64,000 nt of DNA, taken from contig JAVERT010000009.1 in the NCBI GenBank assembly GCA_034006985.1, positions 29,181-93,180 of the forward strand, written 5' to 3'. This stretch comes from Gudongella sp034006985. GTDB lineage: Bacteria > Bacillota > Clostridia > Tissierellales > Tissierellaceae. Below are positions 1 to 8,044 of this stretch, one piece after another. The position numbers were made by a program, and so were the translations under genes. The notes below the pieces were generated by a model. It was given only the letters and a program-made list of their open reading frames with translations. It ran no database searches and was not told where the DNA came from. Numbering within the stretch: position 1 is the first letter of the stretch; the number at the start of each line of letters is the position of its first letter.

Positions 1-636
1 GATGGTGAAAAAAACCACACCGAAATAACATTTAAGGGGATATTGAATTTAATAGTTTTAACTTCGCCTATTTATATGTCTGTAGTTATAAACTTTATAA
101 CAGGGCTTCCTTTTTTCATATCTATGTTAGGTAGTATTTTTATAGCATATTTATTAAGTAATAAAAAGCATTTTTTAAAAACCATATGGGAGTCTATTAA
201 TTATAATACTATTTTTGTAATTGCATCTATATTAATGCTTAAGGATATAATTCTACAATTAGAGGGTATGTTAGATATAATAAGAAGAGTTTTAGTAATG
301 GGTAATGGTGGATTTAGTGTGTTATTCATTTTTATGGTGGTTTCGTTCTTTTTTGGGTTTATAACTGGTTATCCGACTTCTCCATTAGCTGTGACACTTC
401 CACTTTTAACTATGATGAGTATCACCCAAAATGAGCTGTATGCATATGTGTTTTTTTTAAATGCAGTTGCTTTTATGGGATATTTTTATTCGCCATTACA
501 CCTTTGTCAGGTTTTAACAATAGGAGAGATGAAGGTTTCAACTGGAGAATTGTATAAGGAATATAAGCTATATTTTGTATTGCAGTTGGTTTTAGCATTC
601 CTTATTGCATTTGTTTTATTAACGTTTGTTCATTAA
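1..636 (+). CDS. DUF401 family membrane protein, C-terminal part (cut by left edge)
   Basis: The reading frame is open from base 1, so this is the last 211 residues of a longer protein, not a gene starting at the TTG at 43. The visible part is very hydrophobic, with about five or six membrane segments and a short polar patch near SNKKHF. The pattern, including a GFITGYPTSP stretch and a late GYFYSPLHLC segment, resembles DUF401 integral membrane proteins, which are transporter-like but uncharacterised. It ends 19 bases before the start of the first hydroxyacid dehydrogenase and is probably co-transcribed with that pair, which would fit transport of a small organic acid. The family assignment is from memory of the motif pattern, and the substrate is unknown. 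Confidence 0.65.
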   Translation, partial: DGEKNHTEITFKGILNLIVLTSPIYMSVVINFITGLPFFISMLGSIFIAYLLSNKKHFLKTIWESINYNTIFVIASILMLKDIILQLEGMLDIIRRVLVMGNGGFSVLFIFMVVSFFFGFITGYPTSPLAVTLPLLTMMSITQNELYAYVFFLNAVAFMGYFYSPLHLCQVLTIGEMKVSTGELYKEYKLYFVLQLVLAFLIAFVLLTFVH

Positions 637-655
637 AAAAGAGAGGATGATTAAT

Positions 656-1624
656 TTGAAAAAACCAAAGGTATTTATTGCATATGATATATTCGAGGAT
701 TCAGAAAAATATATTGGTGAATATTGCGATTATACAAAACTAGATTCTAGTAAAAAAAGAAGTTTTGAAGATTTAAAAGAAGGAATAAAGGAAGCAGATG
801 GAATAGTAGTAATGGGGACACGAATAGATGATGAGTTATTGCAGTATGCAGACAATTTAAAGGTTGTAAGTAATGTATCAGTTGGTTATAACAATTTGGA
901 TATTGAGGCTATGAAAAAAAGAGGTATTGTGGGAACAAATACTCCAGGTGTTTTAGATGATACTGTAGCAGATACTATATTTGGACTTATTTTAAATATT
1001 GCTAGGAAATTTCCTAAATTGGAGGCATACGCTAAAGCTGGGAAATGGAAAAAAGGGGATTCAGAAGAGTTTTATGGTAAGGATGTACACCATTCAACAC
1101 TTGGAATAATAGGTTTTGGCAGGATTGGAGAAACGGTAGCAAAAAGAGCCAAAGGCTTTGATATGGATATAATATATCATAATAGAAATAGGAAGCCCAA
1201 AGCAGAAGAAAAATATGGTGCTAAGTATGTAGAGATGGAAGAGCTTTTAAAAACTGCAGATTTTGTTGTTGTTATGACTCCACTTAATGATGAAACTCAT
1301 CATCTTATGGGAGAAGATGAGTTTAAATTAATGAAAAAAGAAGCTTTCTTAATTAATGCTTCCAGAGGGCCTGTGGTAGATGAGAAGGCTTTAATCAAGG
1401 CTTTGGAAGAAGGAGAGATTGCAGGAGCTGGACTTGACGTTTATGAACAAGAGCCAATCGATCCTAATAATCCACTTTTAAAGATGGATAATACAGTAAC
1501 ACTTCCACATGTAGGTTCTTCAACACTTAAGACAAGACAAGAAATGGCAATGCTTGCGGCTAAGACTATTGTAGATGTTTTATATGGTAGACCAACAGAT
1601 TGTATAGTACCAGAGTTAAGGTAG
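656..1624 (+). CDS. D-2-hydroxyacid dehydrogenase (copy 1)
   Basis: NAD(P)-dependent D-2-hydroxyacid dehydrogenase of 322 residues, which would reduce a 2-keto acid (glyoxylate, hydroxypyruvate or similar) to the D-hydroxy acid in the cytoplasm. The Rossmann motif GFGRIG is at residues 153-158. The family's catalytic Arg, Glu and His are at about 237 (SRGPVVDE), 266 (YEQEP) and 285 (LPHVG). I choose the TTG at 656 because GAGAGG at 641-646 sits nine bases upstream; the in-frame ATG at 647 directly abuts that site and the TTG at 626 lies inside the previous gene. It is followed by a colinear paralogue. The substrate cannot be read from sequence; glyoxylate/hydroxypyruvate reductase is the nearest family. 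Confidence 0.85.
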   Translation: MKKPKVFIAYDIFEDSEKYIGEYCDYTKLDSSKKRSFEDLKEGIKEADGIVVMGTRIDDELLQYADNLKVVSNVSVGYNNLDIEAMKKRGIVGTNTPGVLDDTVADTIFGLILNIARKFPKLEAYAKAGKWKKGDSEEFYGKDVHHSTLGIIGFGRIGETVAKRAKGFDMDIIYHNRNRKPKAEEKYGAKYVEMEELLKTADFVVVMTPLNDETHHLMGEDEFKLMKKEAFLINASRGPVVDEKALIKALEEGEIAGAGLDVYEQEPIDPNNPLLKMDNTVTLPHVGSSTLKTRQEMAMLAAKTIVDVLYGRPTDCIVPELR

Positions 1625-1646
1625 TTTAATAGGGGAGTTGATAAAG

Positions 1647-2615
1647 ATGAGCAAGCCAAAAGTAATTATTGGTTATCCAATTGCAGATGAAATAATAGAT
1701 TATGTAAAAGAGCATTGCGAATTAATTTATTTTGATTTAAAGAATCAAAATAGATATGAAGAACTTAAAAGTAAGATAAAGGATGCTGAAGGGGTTATTG
1801 CATTAGCAACACCTATAAATGAGGAATTGCTAAATTATGCTCCAAAGCTAAAAGTTGTAAGTAACATTACAGTTGGATACAATAATTGTGATATAGAAGC
1901 AATGAAAGAAAAGGGTGTTGTAGCGACGCATTCTCCAGGTATTCTTGATCATACAGTGGCTGACCATATCCTCGCACTAATGTTGGCAGCCAGTAGGAGA
2001 ATTCCTGAACAAAATGATTTTGTGAAATCTGGCAGTTGGAAGACTATGGAAAACCCATCACTTTTTTCAAAGGATATTAATGGAGCTACACTTGGAATTA
2101 TTGGAATGGGTAGAATTGGGGAAGAAGTTGTAAAAAGAGCAAAAGGTTTTGATATGAATATAATTTACTATAATAGAAATAGAAAACCTGATATTGAAAA
2201 GTCTATGAAAATCAAATATATGCAAATGGAAGATTTGTTAATAGCTTCTGATTTTGTTGTAGTTTCGACTCCATTAACTGATGAGACCTTTCATCTTATG
2301 GGAGAATATGAGTTTGGATTAATGAAATCGGACGCTATATTTATTAATACTTCAAGAGGACCAGTGGTTGATGAAAAAGCTCTAATAAAAGCACTCCAAA
2401 ACAAAGAAATTGGTGGAGCTGGATTGGATGTATTCGAGCAAGAACCAATAGCTAAAGAAAACCCCTTACTTTCAATGGACAATGTGGTATTAACTCCACA
2501 TTTAGCAGGAGGTACTAAAAAAACAATGGATGCTCTTGCCTGGAATGCGGCCAGATGTATGGTTGAAACACTAGAAGGAAAAACAGTGAAAAACATTATC
2601 CCAGAAATGAAATAG
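1647..2615 (+). CDS. D-2-hydroxyacid dehydrogenase (copy 2)
   Basis: Second D-2-hydroxyacid dehydrogenase, also exactly 322 residues and colinear with the gene before it. The nucleotide motif GMGRIG begins at residue 153 as in copy 1, and the catalytic Arg237, Glu266 and His285 fall at the same positions. ATG at 1647 is chosen because AGGGGAG (1631-1637) is nine bases upstream, while the TTG at 1638 touches it. The gap to copy 1 is only 22 bases, so the two form an operon. The equal length and register indicate tandem duplication; scattered substitutions throughout (for example around residues 130-145) show it is not recent. The two copies may differ in keto-acid preference. Confidence 0.85.
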   Translation: MSKPKVIIGYPIADEIIDYVKEHCELIYFDLKNQNRYEELKSKIKDAEGVIALATPINEELLNYAPKLKVVSNITVGYNNCDIEAMKEKGVVATHSPGILDHTVADHILALMLAASRRIPEQNDFVKSGSWKTMENPSLFSKDINGATLGIIGMGRIGEEVVKRAKGFDMNIIYYNRNRKPDIEKSMKIKYMQMEDLLIASDFVVVSTPLTDETFHLMGEYEFGLMKSDAIFINTSRGPVVDEKALIKALQNKEIGGAGLDVFEQEPIAKENPLLSMDNVVLTPHLAGGTKKTMDALAWNAARCMVETLEGKTVKNIIPEMK

Positions 2616-2704
2616 AAGGTGTTCTAGATTTAGGTTTTAACATAATTGTTTCAGGGTATATTGTATATGCTAAGTAGATATTTATCTGGATTGGGGGTAG
2701 CATT

Positions 2705-3154
2705 ATGGATAAAATCTTGGTTCCAATTGATGGTTCACCTACTTCTGAGCATGCAGCGGAAAAGGCAATAGATGTTGCCAAAAAGTACAATAGTAAGCTT
2801 ACATTTCTAATTGTTGTAAAGAAACCGGAGATTATCGGTACTGGATCGGGTGGGACAGGAACAATCTTTGGCTCTGGGGAATATATCAATGAGCTTAAGA
2901 AAGAGCAGGACAAAATCATGAAACACTTTATAGCAAAGCTCGATTTAGAAGGAATGGAGTATGACACAAGGATACTACTTGGAGAACCTTATGAAGAAAT
3001 TATAGAATTGCAAGAAAATGAAAAATATGACCTTATTGTTATAGGGCGAAGGGGATTTTCTAAGATTACCAGGTTCTTTCTTGGATCAGTATCACAAAGA
3101 GTACTTTCTGGAGCACAATGCCCCGTTTTGGTAATTCCAGAGAAAAAATCATAA
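2705..3154 (+). CDS. UspA-type universal stress protein
   Basis: Cytoplasmic nucleotide-binding universal stress protein of 149 residues. It starts with the family's MDKILVPIDGSP strand and loop and carries the ATP-binding signature G-2x-G-9x-G-S near the C-terminus (GRRGF...LGSVS). It has a longer glycine-rich middle (GTGSGGTGTIFGSG, about residues 46-60) than the three minus-strand Usp genes nearby, so it belongs to a different subgroup. It follows the dehydrogenase pair after 89 bases, with GGGGG upstream of the ATG at 2705, and is probably the last gene of that unit. Known family roles are stress adaptation and survival; no specific partner can be assigned. Confidence 0.85.
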   Translation: MDKILVPIDGSPTSEHAAEKAIDVAKKYNSKLTFLIVVKKPEIIGTGSGGTGTIFGSGEYINELKKEQDKIMKHFIAKLDLEGMEYDTRILLGEPYEEIIELQENEKYDLIVIGRRGFSKITRFFLGSVSQRVLSGAQCPVLVIPEKKS

Positions 3155-3234
3155 TTATAAGTAGAATGGGTAGATTGAAAATTTTTAGTGAAGTAGTTGC
3201 TATTTAAGTATAAAATAACTAAATGTTACTTGAT

Positions 3235-3264
3235 AAAGGGGTCGGATAAAAATCTGATTCCTTT
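3235..3264 (+). terminator. Possible stem-loop terminator after the plus-strand Usp gene
   Basis: Left arm 3235-3247 and right arm 3252-3264 pair over 13 consecutive positions on the plus strand, using three or so G-U pairs, around an AAAA loop, then AGTTTT. The T-run is poor, so termination is likely but not certain. The rest of 3155-3348 holds nothing I recognise. Confidence 0.4.
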
Positions 3265-3348
3265 AGTTTTACTAGGCAAATGAAACTGGCAGGCTTGTTT
3301 TTCAAATAATGGATTAGTAAAGCTAAAGATTCCATAGTATAAATGAAA

Positions 3349-3379
3349 AATCCAACAAATTTAATTGTTGGATTTTTAT
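3349..3379. terminator. Bidirectional terminator between Usp and nhaC
   Basis: Perfect 10-bp inverted repeat AATCCAACAA (3349-3358) and TTGTTGGATT (3365-3374) around a six-base loop, with A residues before and TTTTT after. It lies just past the 3' end of nhaC and downstream of the plus-strand Usp gene, so it can serve both. Confidence 0.8.
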
Positions 3380-3400
3380 TTCTATTAAGTTATTATCAAT

Positions 3401-4795
3401 TTATGCTCCAGTTTTTGGTGTTGGTTTTACTATACTAAATCCTGTAAATCCGTAAATTATTGCAACAACTGGATTTATCAAGTTAAGGAAAGCATATGGT
3501 GCATATGCAAGTGGAGAAACTAAAAGTACACTAGCCATATAAGCTCCGCATGTATTCCATGGAACAAGCGCGGATGTTAAAGTACCTGCATCCTCAAGAG
3601 TTCTTGAAAGAAGTCTTGGTTCAAGTCCCATTTCATCGTAAGCATCTTTGTACATTCTTCCAGGGATTACGATTGATAGATATTGGTCAGCTGCTAAAAT
3701 ATTTAGAGCTATACTTGTAAGTACTGTAGCTGTAACAAGTGATCCAGTATTTTTTGCCATCTTAAGTATTGAATGAGCTATTGCTCCAAGCATTCCAGTT
3801 TTTTCCATAATACCACCGAATGTCATAGCTAGTAAAATAAGAGAAACTGTCCACATCATTGAATCTAGTCCACCACGATTTAGAAGTTCATCAACCATTG
3901 CTACACCACTATCAATTTCAAATCCGTAGTGAAGAGCATTTATAATATCGCCTAAGCCTGCACCTTGGAATATTCCTGCGAATAAACTACCAACTGCTGA
4001 ACCAGCAACAAGTCCAGGAAGTGCCGGGATTTTCAACATAACAAGCACTATTACTATAATAGGTGGAAGAAGTAGAATTGGAGAAATATAAAAGTTTGCT
4101 GAAATTCCATCTAATATAATATTAATATTTGTAGTATCTAATTGTTGTCCAGCATATCCAGCGCCAATAATACCATAAAGGATTAATGCAATTGTAAAAC
4201 TTGGTATTGTAGTCCAAAACATGTATTTAATATGTTCAAATAAGTTTGAACCGGCCATTGCAGGCGCAAGGTTTGTTGTATCTGATAGTGGAGATATTTT
4301 ATCTCCAAAATAAGAACCAGAAACTACTGCACCAGCTACTATAGGAGCTGGCATTCCAAGTCCAAGACCAACGCCCATAAGAGCAATACCAACTGTTCCA
4401 GCTGTTGTCCAAGAGCTACCTGTTGCAAGAGAAACAATTGCACAAATAACTGCTGTTGCAACTAAGAAAATACCAGGTGATAAGATTTGTAGTCCGTAAT
4501 AAATCATTGCAGGTACTGTACCACTTAGGATCCAAGAGCCTACAACTGTACCGATAATCATTAATATTAAGATTGCTTGCATTGACATTTGAATGGTTTC
4601 TATTGCACCTTTTTCAATCTCAGACCAAGTATAGCCAAGCATTGTTATACCTACAATTGCGGCTGCTATTATTGCGACAAGTAATGGGATGTGAGCATCT
4701 GTTCCAAGAATCAAAATGCCTGTTGTAAGTGAAGCCATTAGAATAATAATAGGTATTAATGCAATGCCGAGTGTTGCTTTTTTCTTTGTTTTCAT
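3401..4795 (-). CDS. nhaC: NhaC-type Na+/H+ antiporter
   Basis: Integral membrane protein of 464 residues with about eleven hydrophobic segments. The GSSWTTAGTVGIAL stretch (about residue 127) and the SGSYFGDKISPLSDTTNLAPA loop (about 163) are hallmarks of the NhaC branch of the ion-transporter superfamily, which exchanges Na+ (or an organic anion in some members) against H+ across the cytoplasmic membrane. A strong AAAGGAGG site precedes the ATG at 4795. It is a single-gene unit bounded by terminators, beside Usp genes and an M20 amidohydrolase, a setting in which NhaC may supply sodium homeostasis or carry a metabolite. The exact exchange substrates are not determined by the sequence. Confidence 0.88.
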   Translation of the reverse strand: MKTKKKATLGIALIPIIILMASLTTGILILGTDAHIPLLVAIIAAAIVGITMLGYTWSEIEKGAIETIQMSMQAILILMIIGTVVGSWILSGTVPAMIYYGLQILSPGIFLVATAVICAIVSLATGSSWTTAGTVGIALMGVGLGLGMPAPIVAGAVVSGSYFGDKISPLSDTTNLAPAMAGSNLFEHIKYMFWTTIPSFTIALILYGIIGAGYAGQQLDTTNINIILDGISANFYISPILLLPPIIVIVLVMLKIPALPGLVAGSAVGSLFAGIFQGAGLGDIINALHYGFEIDSGVAMVDELLNRGGLDSMMWTVSLILLAMTFGGIMEKTGMLGAIAHSILKMAKNTGSLVTATVLTSIALNILAADQYLSIVIPGRMYKDAYDEMGLEPRLLSRTLEDAGTLTSALVPWNTCGAYMASVLLVSPLAYAPYAFLNLINPVVAIIYGFTGFSIVKPTPKTGA

Positions 4796-4913
4796 GTGCG
4801 CCTCCTTTTTTGTTTAAGTTTTAGTAACCTATAAACTTAATTATATAATAGTATATAAACAATAATATTACAACTAAAATCTGATAATTCAGAGAAAACA
4901 AATTTATTTAAAA

Positions 4914-4938
4914 AGCCCTACATATTAAATGTAGGGCT
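4914..4938 (-). terminator. Terminator of the minus-strand Usp gene
   Basis: Perfect 10-bp stem AGCCCTACAT (4914-4923) / ATGTAGGGCT (4929-4938) with a five-base loop. Read on the minus strand it is followed by TTTTTAAAT, directly after the Usp stop codon. Confidence 0.85.
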
Positions 4939-4945
4939 AGTATAA

Positions 4946-5368
4946 TTAATCACAATATTTAACTACCATAACTGTAGTCTTTGCGTGTTGAATAACCTTG
5001 TGGGACACACTACCTAAAATTGTTCTTGAAAAAACTCCAAGTCCTCTGCTTCCCATAACGATAAGATCATAATTTCCTTCATCAGCTAAATCGATTATTT
5101 CTTCGGCTACGTCGCCTGTTTTGTAAATAGTTTCAACTGGATAAGGATAATTTTCAAATTCTTTTGCCGCGGAAACTAACAATTGCTTACTTAAGTCAAT
5201 GCCATCTCTAACAGCATCAAACTTATAGTCCATATCTAAGTACCTTATACTATCAATTACAGTTACTATGGTTATTTCTGAACCAAAAGCTTCACCTACT
5301 AGTCTCGCTTTTTTTAAGGCTTTCTTGGAGCATTCTGAACCATCAATTGGAACTAAGATCTTTTTCAA
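4946..5368 (-). CDS. UspA-type universal stress protein
   Basis: Universal stress protein of 140 residues. It opens with the KKILVPIDGSECS nucleotide-binding strand and has the complete G-2x-G-9x-G-S ATP signature (GSRGLGVFSRTILGS) near residue 110. The start is TTG at 5368, supported by GGAGGTG on the minus strand seven or so bases upstream; no ATG is available in a better position. It has its own terminator. It is closely related to the two minus-strand Usp genes at 6.8 and 7.4 kb, with which it shares the C-terminal VSHKV....TTVMVVK pattern. It is probably a cytoplasmic ATP-binding stress factor, with no partner identifiable. Confidence 0.88.
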   Translation of the reverse strand: MKKILVPIDGSECSKKALKKARLVGEAFGSEITIVTVIDSIRYLDMDYKFDAVRDGIDLSKQLLVSAAKEFENYPYPVETIYKTGDVAEEIIDLADEGNYDLIVMGSRGLGVFSRTILGSVSHKVIQHAKTTVMVVKYCD

Positions 5369-5512
5369 TTAGGACACCTCCATTTAAAGTATTATCTCTT
5401 GATACTATTATACCCTATCAAGACAAAATCAAAAAATAAAAATTGTATTAATATGCTATACTATGCATATTAATATTTATTTTAACTATATATTGGGATA
5501 AGGAGTGGGTTT

Positions 5513-6652
5513 ATGAAAGAGTTAATAAAGAAGTATTTAGATGAAGTAATCCTATTAAACAATGATCTTTCGGATCATCCTGAGATTGGTGGAGAAGAAT
5601 TTAGATCGTCTAAAAAAATAGTAGAATTGCTGAGAAAATATGGGATAGAAGTAGAATACCCATTTTTAGAAATGCCAACAGCTTTTAGGGGGATTATTAA
5701 TAAGGGAGAAAAAAATAAGGCAGCTATTTTAGTGGAATATGATGCACTTAGAGGGATTGGACATGCTTGTGGGCATTGCGCAAGTGCGGCAATAAGTGTT
5801 TTGGCAGCTCTTGTTTTAAATGAGATAAGAGACACTATACCTGCTGAAATTCATATTATTGGAACACCAGATGAAGAGATGCGTGGTGGTAAAGTTCCAA
5901 TGGTGAATGCGGGAATATTTGACGATATGGATTTTGCTATAATGATACATATGAGTAGTAGCAACGTAGTATATTCGGGATCATTGGCATTGGATGCCTA
6001 TAAAATAGAATTCCATGGAAAACCAGCTCATGCAGCGAGTATTCCTTGGGAAGGAAGAAATGCTTTAAATGCGGCAAGATTATTTCTTGATTCGGTAGAT
6101 ATGATGCGTCAACATGTAAAAGATGATGTAAGACTCCATGGTTATATTGAAAATGGAGGAGATGCTTCTAATATAGTACCTCATTATGCGAGTATTGAAA
6201 TGCTTGTAAGAGCTAAAGATAGAGATTATTTGGATGAAGTAAGTGCTTGGGTAATGGATTGTGCGAAAGCAGCTGCTCTTGCGACTCGTACTTCTTTTAC
6301 ATCAACAGAAATTGGAGAAAAGTATGATGGTCTTAGAAGAAATAAGGCTGGAGAAGTACTTTTAATAGATTTATTTGAACAGGCAAATCTTCCATTAATT
6401 GATATGAGTGATAAAACAGGTGGTTCTTCTGATATAGGGAATGTGAGTCAAAGGACAGCTGCTTTTCATCCATACATAAGCATTGGAGAAGGACTTCTTG
6501 CACACACACAAGAATTTGCTCTTGCCATGAAGACTCAGAAAAACTACAAGGCAATTGAAGATGGTGGAGAAATATTAGCTAAATTCATAAGAGATGTTTA
6601 TAAATCAGAGGATATTTTAGCAAAGATAAGAGCTGAGTTTAACAAAAAGTAA
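5513..6652 (+). CDS. M20 family amidohydrolase, aminobenzoyl-glutamate-hydrolase-like
   Basis: Metallo-amidohydrolase of 379 residues in peptidase family M20 (AbgB/ACY1L2-like branch), expected to cleave an N-acyl amino acid or small dipeptide in the cytoplasm. Metal-site features are HACGHC at residues 84-89 and the paired acidic residues Glu121-Glu122 (GTPDEEMRGG). The usual GHD of hippurate-hydrolase-like members is GHC here, as expected for a divergent branch. A dimerisation domain follows at about 185-290, with the HAASIPWEGRNALNA motif before it. The ATG at 5513 has AAGGAG upstream. It stands alone between Usp genes with a strong terminator behind it. The substrate is unknown. Confidence 0.85.
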   Translation: MKELIKKYLDEVILLNNDLSDHPEIGGEEFRSSKKIVELLRKYGIEVEYPFLEMPTAFRGIINKGEKNKAAILVEYDALRGIGHACGHCASAAISVLAALVLNEIRDTIPAEIHIIGTPDEEMRGGKVPMVNAGIFDDMDFAIMIHMSSSNVVYSGSLALDAYKIEFHGKPAHAASIPWEGRNALNAARLFLDSVDMMRQHVKDDVRLHGYIENGGDASNIVPHYASIEMLVRAKDRDYLDEVSAWVMDCAKAAALATRTSFTSTEIGEKYDGLRRNKAGEVLLIDLFEQANLPLIDMSDKTGGSSDIGNVSQRTAAFHPYISIGEGLLAHTQEFALAMKTQKNYKAIEDGGEILAKFIRDVYKSEDILAKIRAEFNKK

Positions 6653-6660
6653 TGACACCA

Positions 6661-6715
6661 AAAAAAACAGGAGCGATGCCCATATATATTATATATGCAT
6701 CGCTCCTGTTTTTTT
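6661..6715. terminator. Strong bidirectional terminator
   Basis: AACAGGAGCGATGC on the left (6667-6679) pairs with GCATCGCTCCTG (6697-6708), flanked by seven A and seven T. The loop is an AT-rich palindrome. It ends both the M20 gene and the facing minus-strand Usp gene. Confidence 0.9.
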
Positions 6716-6758
6716 GATTTTAGGAATATTGACGAAAATTTTTATACTAATATTTGTA

Positions 6759-7172
6759 TTATTTAACTACCATAACAGTGGTGTTTGCGTGAGATACTAC
6801 TTTATGTGAAACTCCTCCAAGTACAGCTCTTGCGAATACTCCAAGTCCTCTGCTTCCGATTACAATAAGATCAAAATCATTTTCTTCAGCCATGGTGATT
6901 ATTTCGTTTGCAGTATCTCCTAATCTATAAGCGGTCTTATAACCATAGGGATAATCTTCTAGTACTTTTGAAGTATCAAGTAATAGTTTTTGACCTGCTC
7001 TTTCTTCTGACTCAATCAATTCTGTTAGTAATTCAAAGTTTTCATAATGCCCAGTGTAAATAACTGTCAACAAAGTTATTTCTGCTTTGTAAAACGCTCC
7101 AAGCTCTTTTGCCTTATCTAGAGCTCTCATTGAATACTCAGAACCATCTATAGGAACTAAGATTTTTTTCAT
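6759..7172 (-). CDS. UspA-type universal stress protein (tandem copy 1)
   Basis: Universal stress protein of 137 residues with the KKILVPIDGSEYS start and the full ATP signature GSRGLGVFARAVLGG near the end. I place the start at the ATG at 7172, where AAGGAGG lies eight bases upstream on the minus strand; the frame is open nine codons further to 7199, but that region contains the ribosome binding site. It is nearly the same as the next gene at 7384-7797 over the first 35 and last 60 residues, and both are 137 residues, so they arose by duplication. The central region (residues 40-75) is the least conserved part. Confidence 0.88.
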   Translation of the reverse strand: MKKILVPIDGSEYSMRALDKAKELGAFYKAEITLLTVIYTGHYENFELLTELIESEERAGQKLLLDTSKVLEDYPYGYKTAYRLGDTANEIITMAEENDFDLIVIGSRGLGVFARAVLGGVSHKVVSHANTTVMVVK

Positions 7173-7317
7173 TTTTACTACCTCCTTAAACTTTACCAAC
7201 TTGTTTTTTACTCATATTAATATATACCCTTAATTATGAAAAAATACCTTGAACTAAGGCTTATAAAGCAAAAAGACATTAAATAATAGTAAACTAAGTA
7301 AAAAATTATTGTAAAAC

Positions 7318-7345
7318 CCACCCCTGCTTTTACATACAAGGGTGG
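7318..7345 (-). terminator. Weak hairpin after tandem Usp copy 2
   Basis: CCACCC (7318-7323) can pair with GGGTGG (7340-7345) across a 16-base loop. On the minus strand TTTTAC follows. The stem is short, so readthrough into Usp copy 1 is plausible. Confidence 0.35.
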
Positions 7346-7383
7346 ATTAATATATTCACACAAGTATCTGCTTTACACAAAAA

Positions 7384-7797
7384 TTACTTAACTACCATAA
7401 CAGTAGTATTTGCGTGAGATACTACCTTTTGTGAAACTCCTCCAAGAAGGGCTCTGGTGAAGACTCCAAGTCCCCTGCTTCCTAATACAATAAGGTCAAA
7501 ATCATTTTCCTCAGCCATTGTGATTATTTCGTTTGGGATATCCCCCATTCTATATGTCGACTTAAAACCATACGGATAGCCTGCTAGGATATCAGTAGCT
7601 TTGTGTAGTAGTTCTTGACCAGCTTCAATGCTTGAGTTAATCATATCCTGCTTAAAGTCAATGCTCATAAATCTGCCACTGTCAATAACTGTAAGTAATG
7701 TTATTTCTGCTTTGTAGAATTCTCCAAGCTCTTTTGCTTTTTCTAAAGCTCGCATTGAGTATTCAGATCCGTCAATAGGTACCAAGATTTTTTTCAT
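7384..7797 (-). CDS. UspA-type universal stress protein (tandem copy 2)
   Basis: Universal stress protein of 137 residues, paralogue of the gene at 6759-7172 and transcribed in the same direction just upstream of it. It has the MKKILVPIDGSEYSMRAL opening and the ATP-binding GSRGLGVFTRALLGG signature, with catalytically neutral changes from its twin. The ATG at 7797 has AAGGAGG nine bases upstream. The 211 bases between the copies contain only a weak hairpin, so the pair may be transcribed together or from separate promoters. Usp proteins act as dimers, so heterodimers of the two copies are possible; that is inference. Confidence 0.88.
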   Translation of the reverse strand: MKKILVPIDGSEYSMRALEKAKELGEFYKAEITLLTVIDSGRFMSIDFKQDMINSSIEAGQELLHKATDILAGYPYGFKSTYRMGDIPNEIITMAEENDFDLIVLGSRGLGVFTRALLGGVSQKVVSHANTTVMVVK

Positions 7798-8044
7798 ATT
7801 TCTCTACCTCCTTATTAACTACTCTCCGATTAGCGTACTTTTCAAAATGCTTCTTATTCTTACTGAACATATACCCTTAATTTAGTTGGATTATCTCAAA
7901 TAGACAATTTTTTAAACTTATTTGTTGTAATATTAAGATATAAGTTATGGAATGGTTTTTAATTTTTTTAAAAGGGTATTTAAATTATATATTGTTTGAT
8001 TATCTATATAAAATTCATATGACGAATTGTGAGGGAGGAATCAA

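Noticed and set aside
2596..2967. Minus-strand frame opposite the Usp gene
   Set aside because: Antisense to a clear gene, low-complexity Ser/Pro/Ile-rich product and no ribosome binding site: a shadow frame.
7798..8044. Riboswitch or regulatory RNA before the nucleoside operon
   Set aside because: The gap is AT-rich without a strong conserved stem or known aptamer motif (for example no purine-riboswitch pattern), so I list nothing there.
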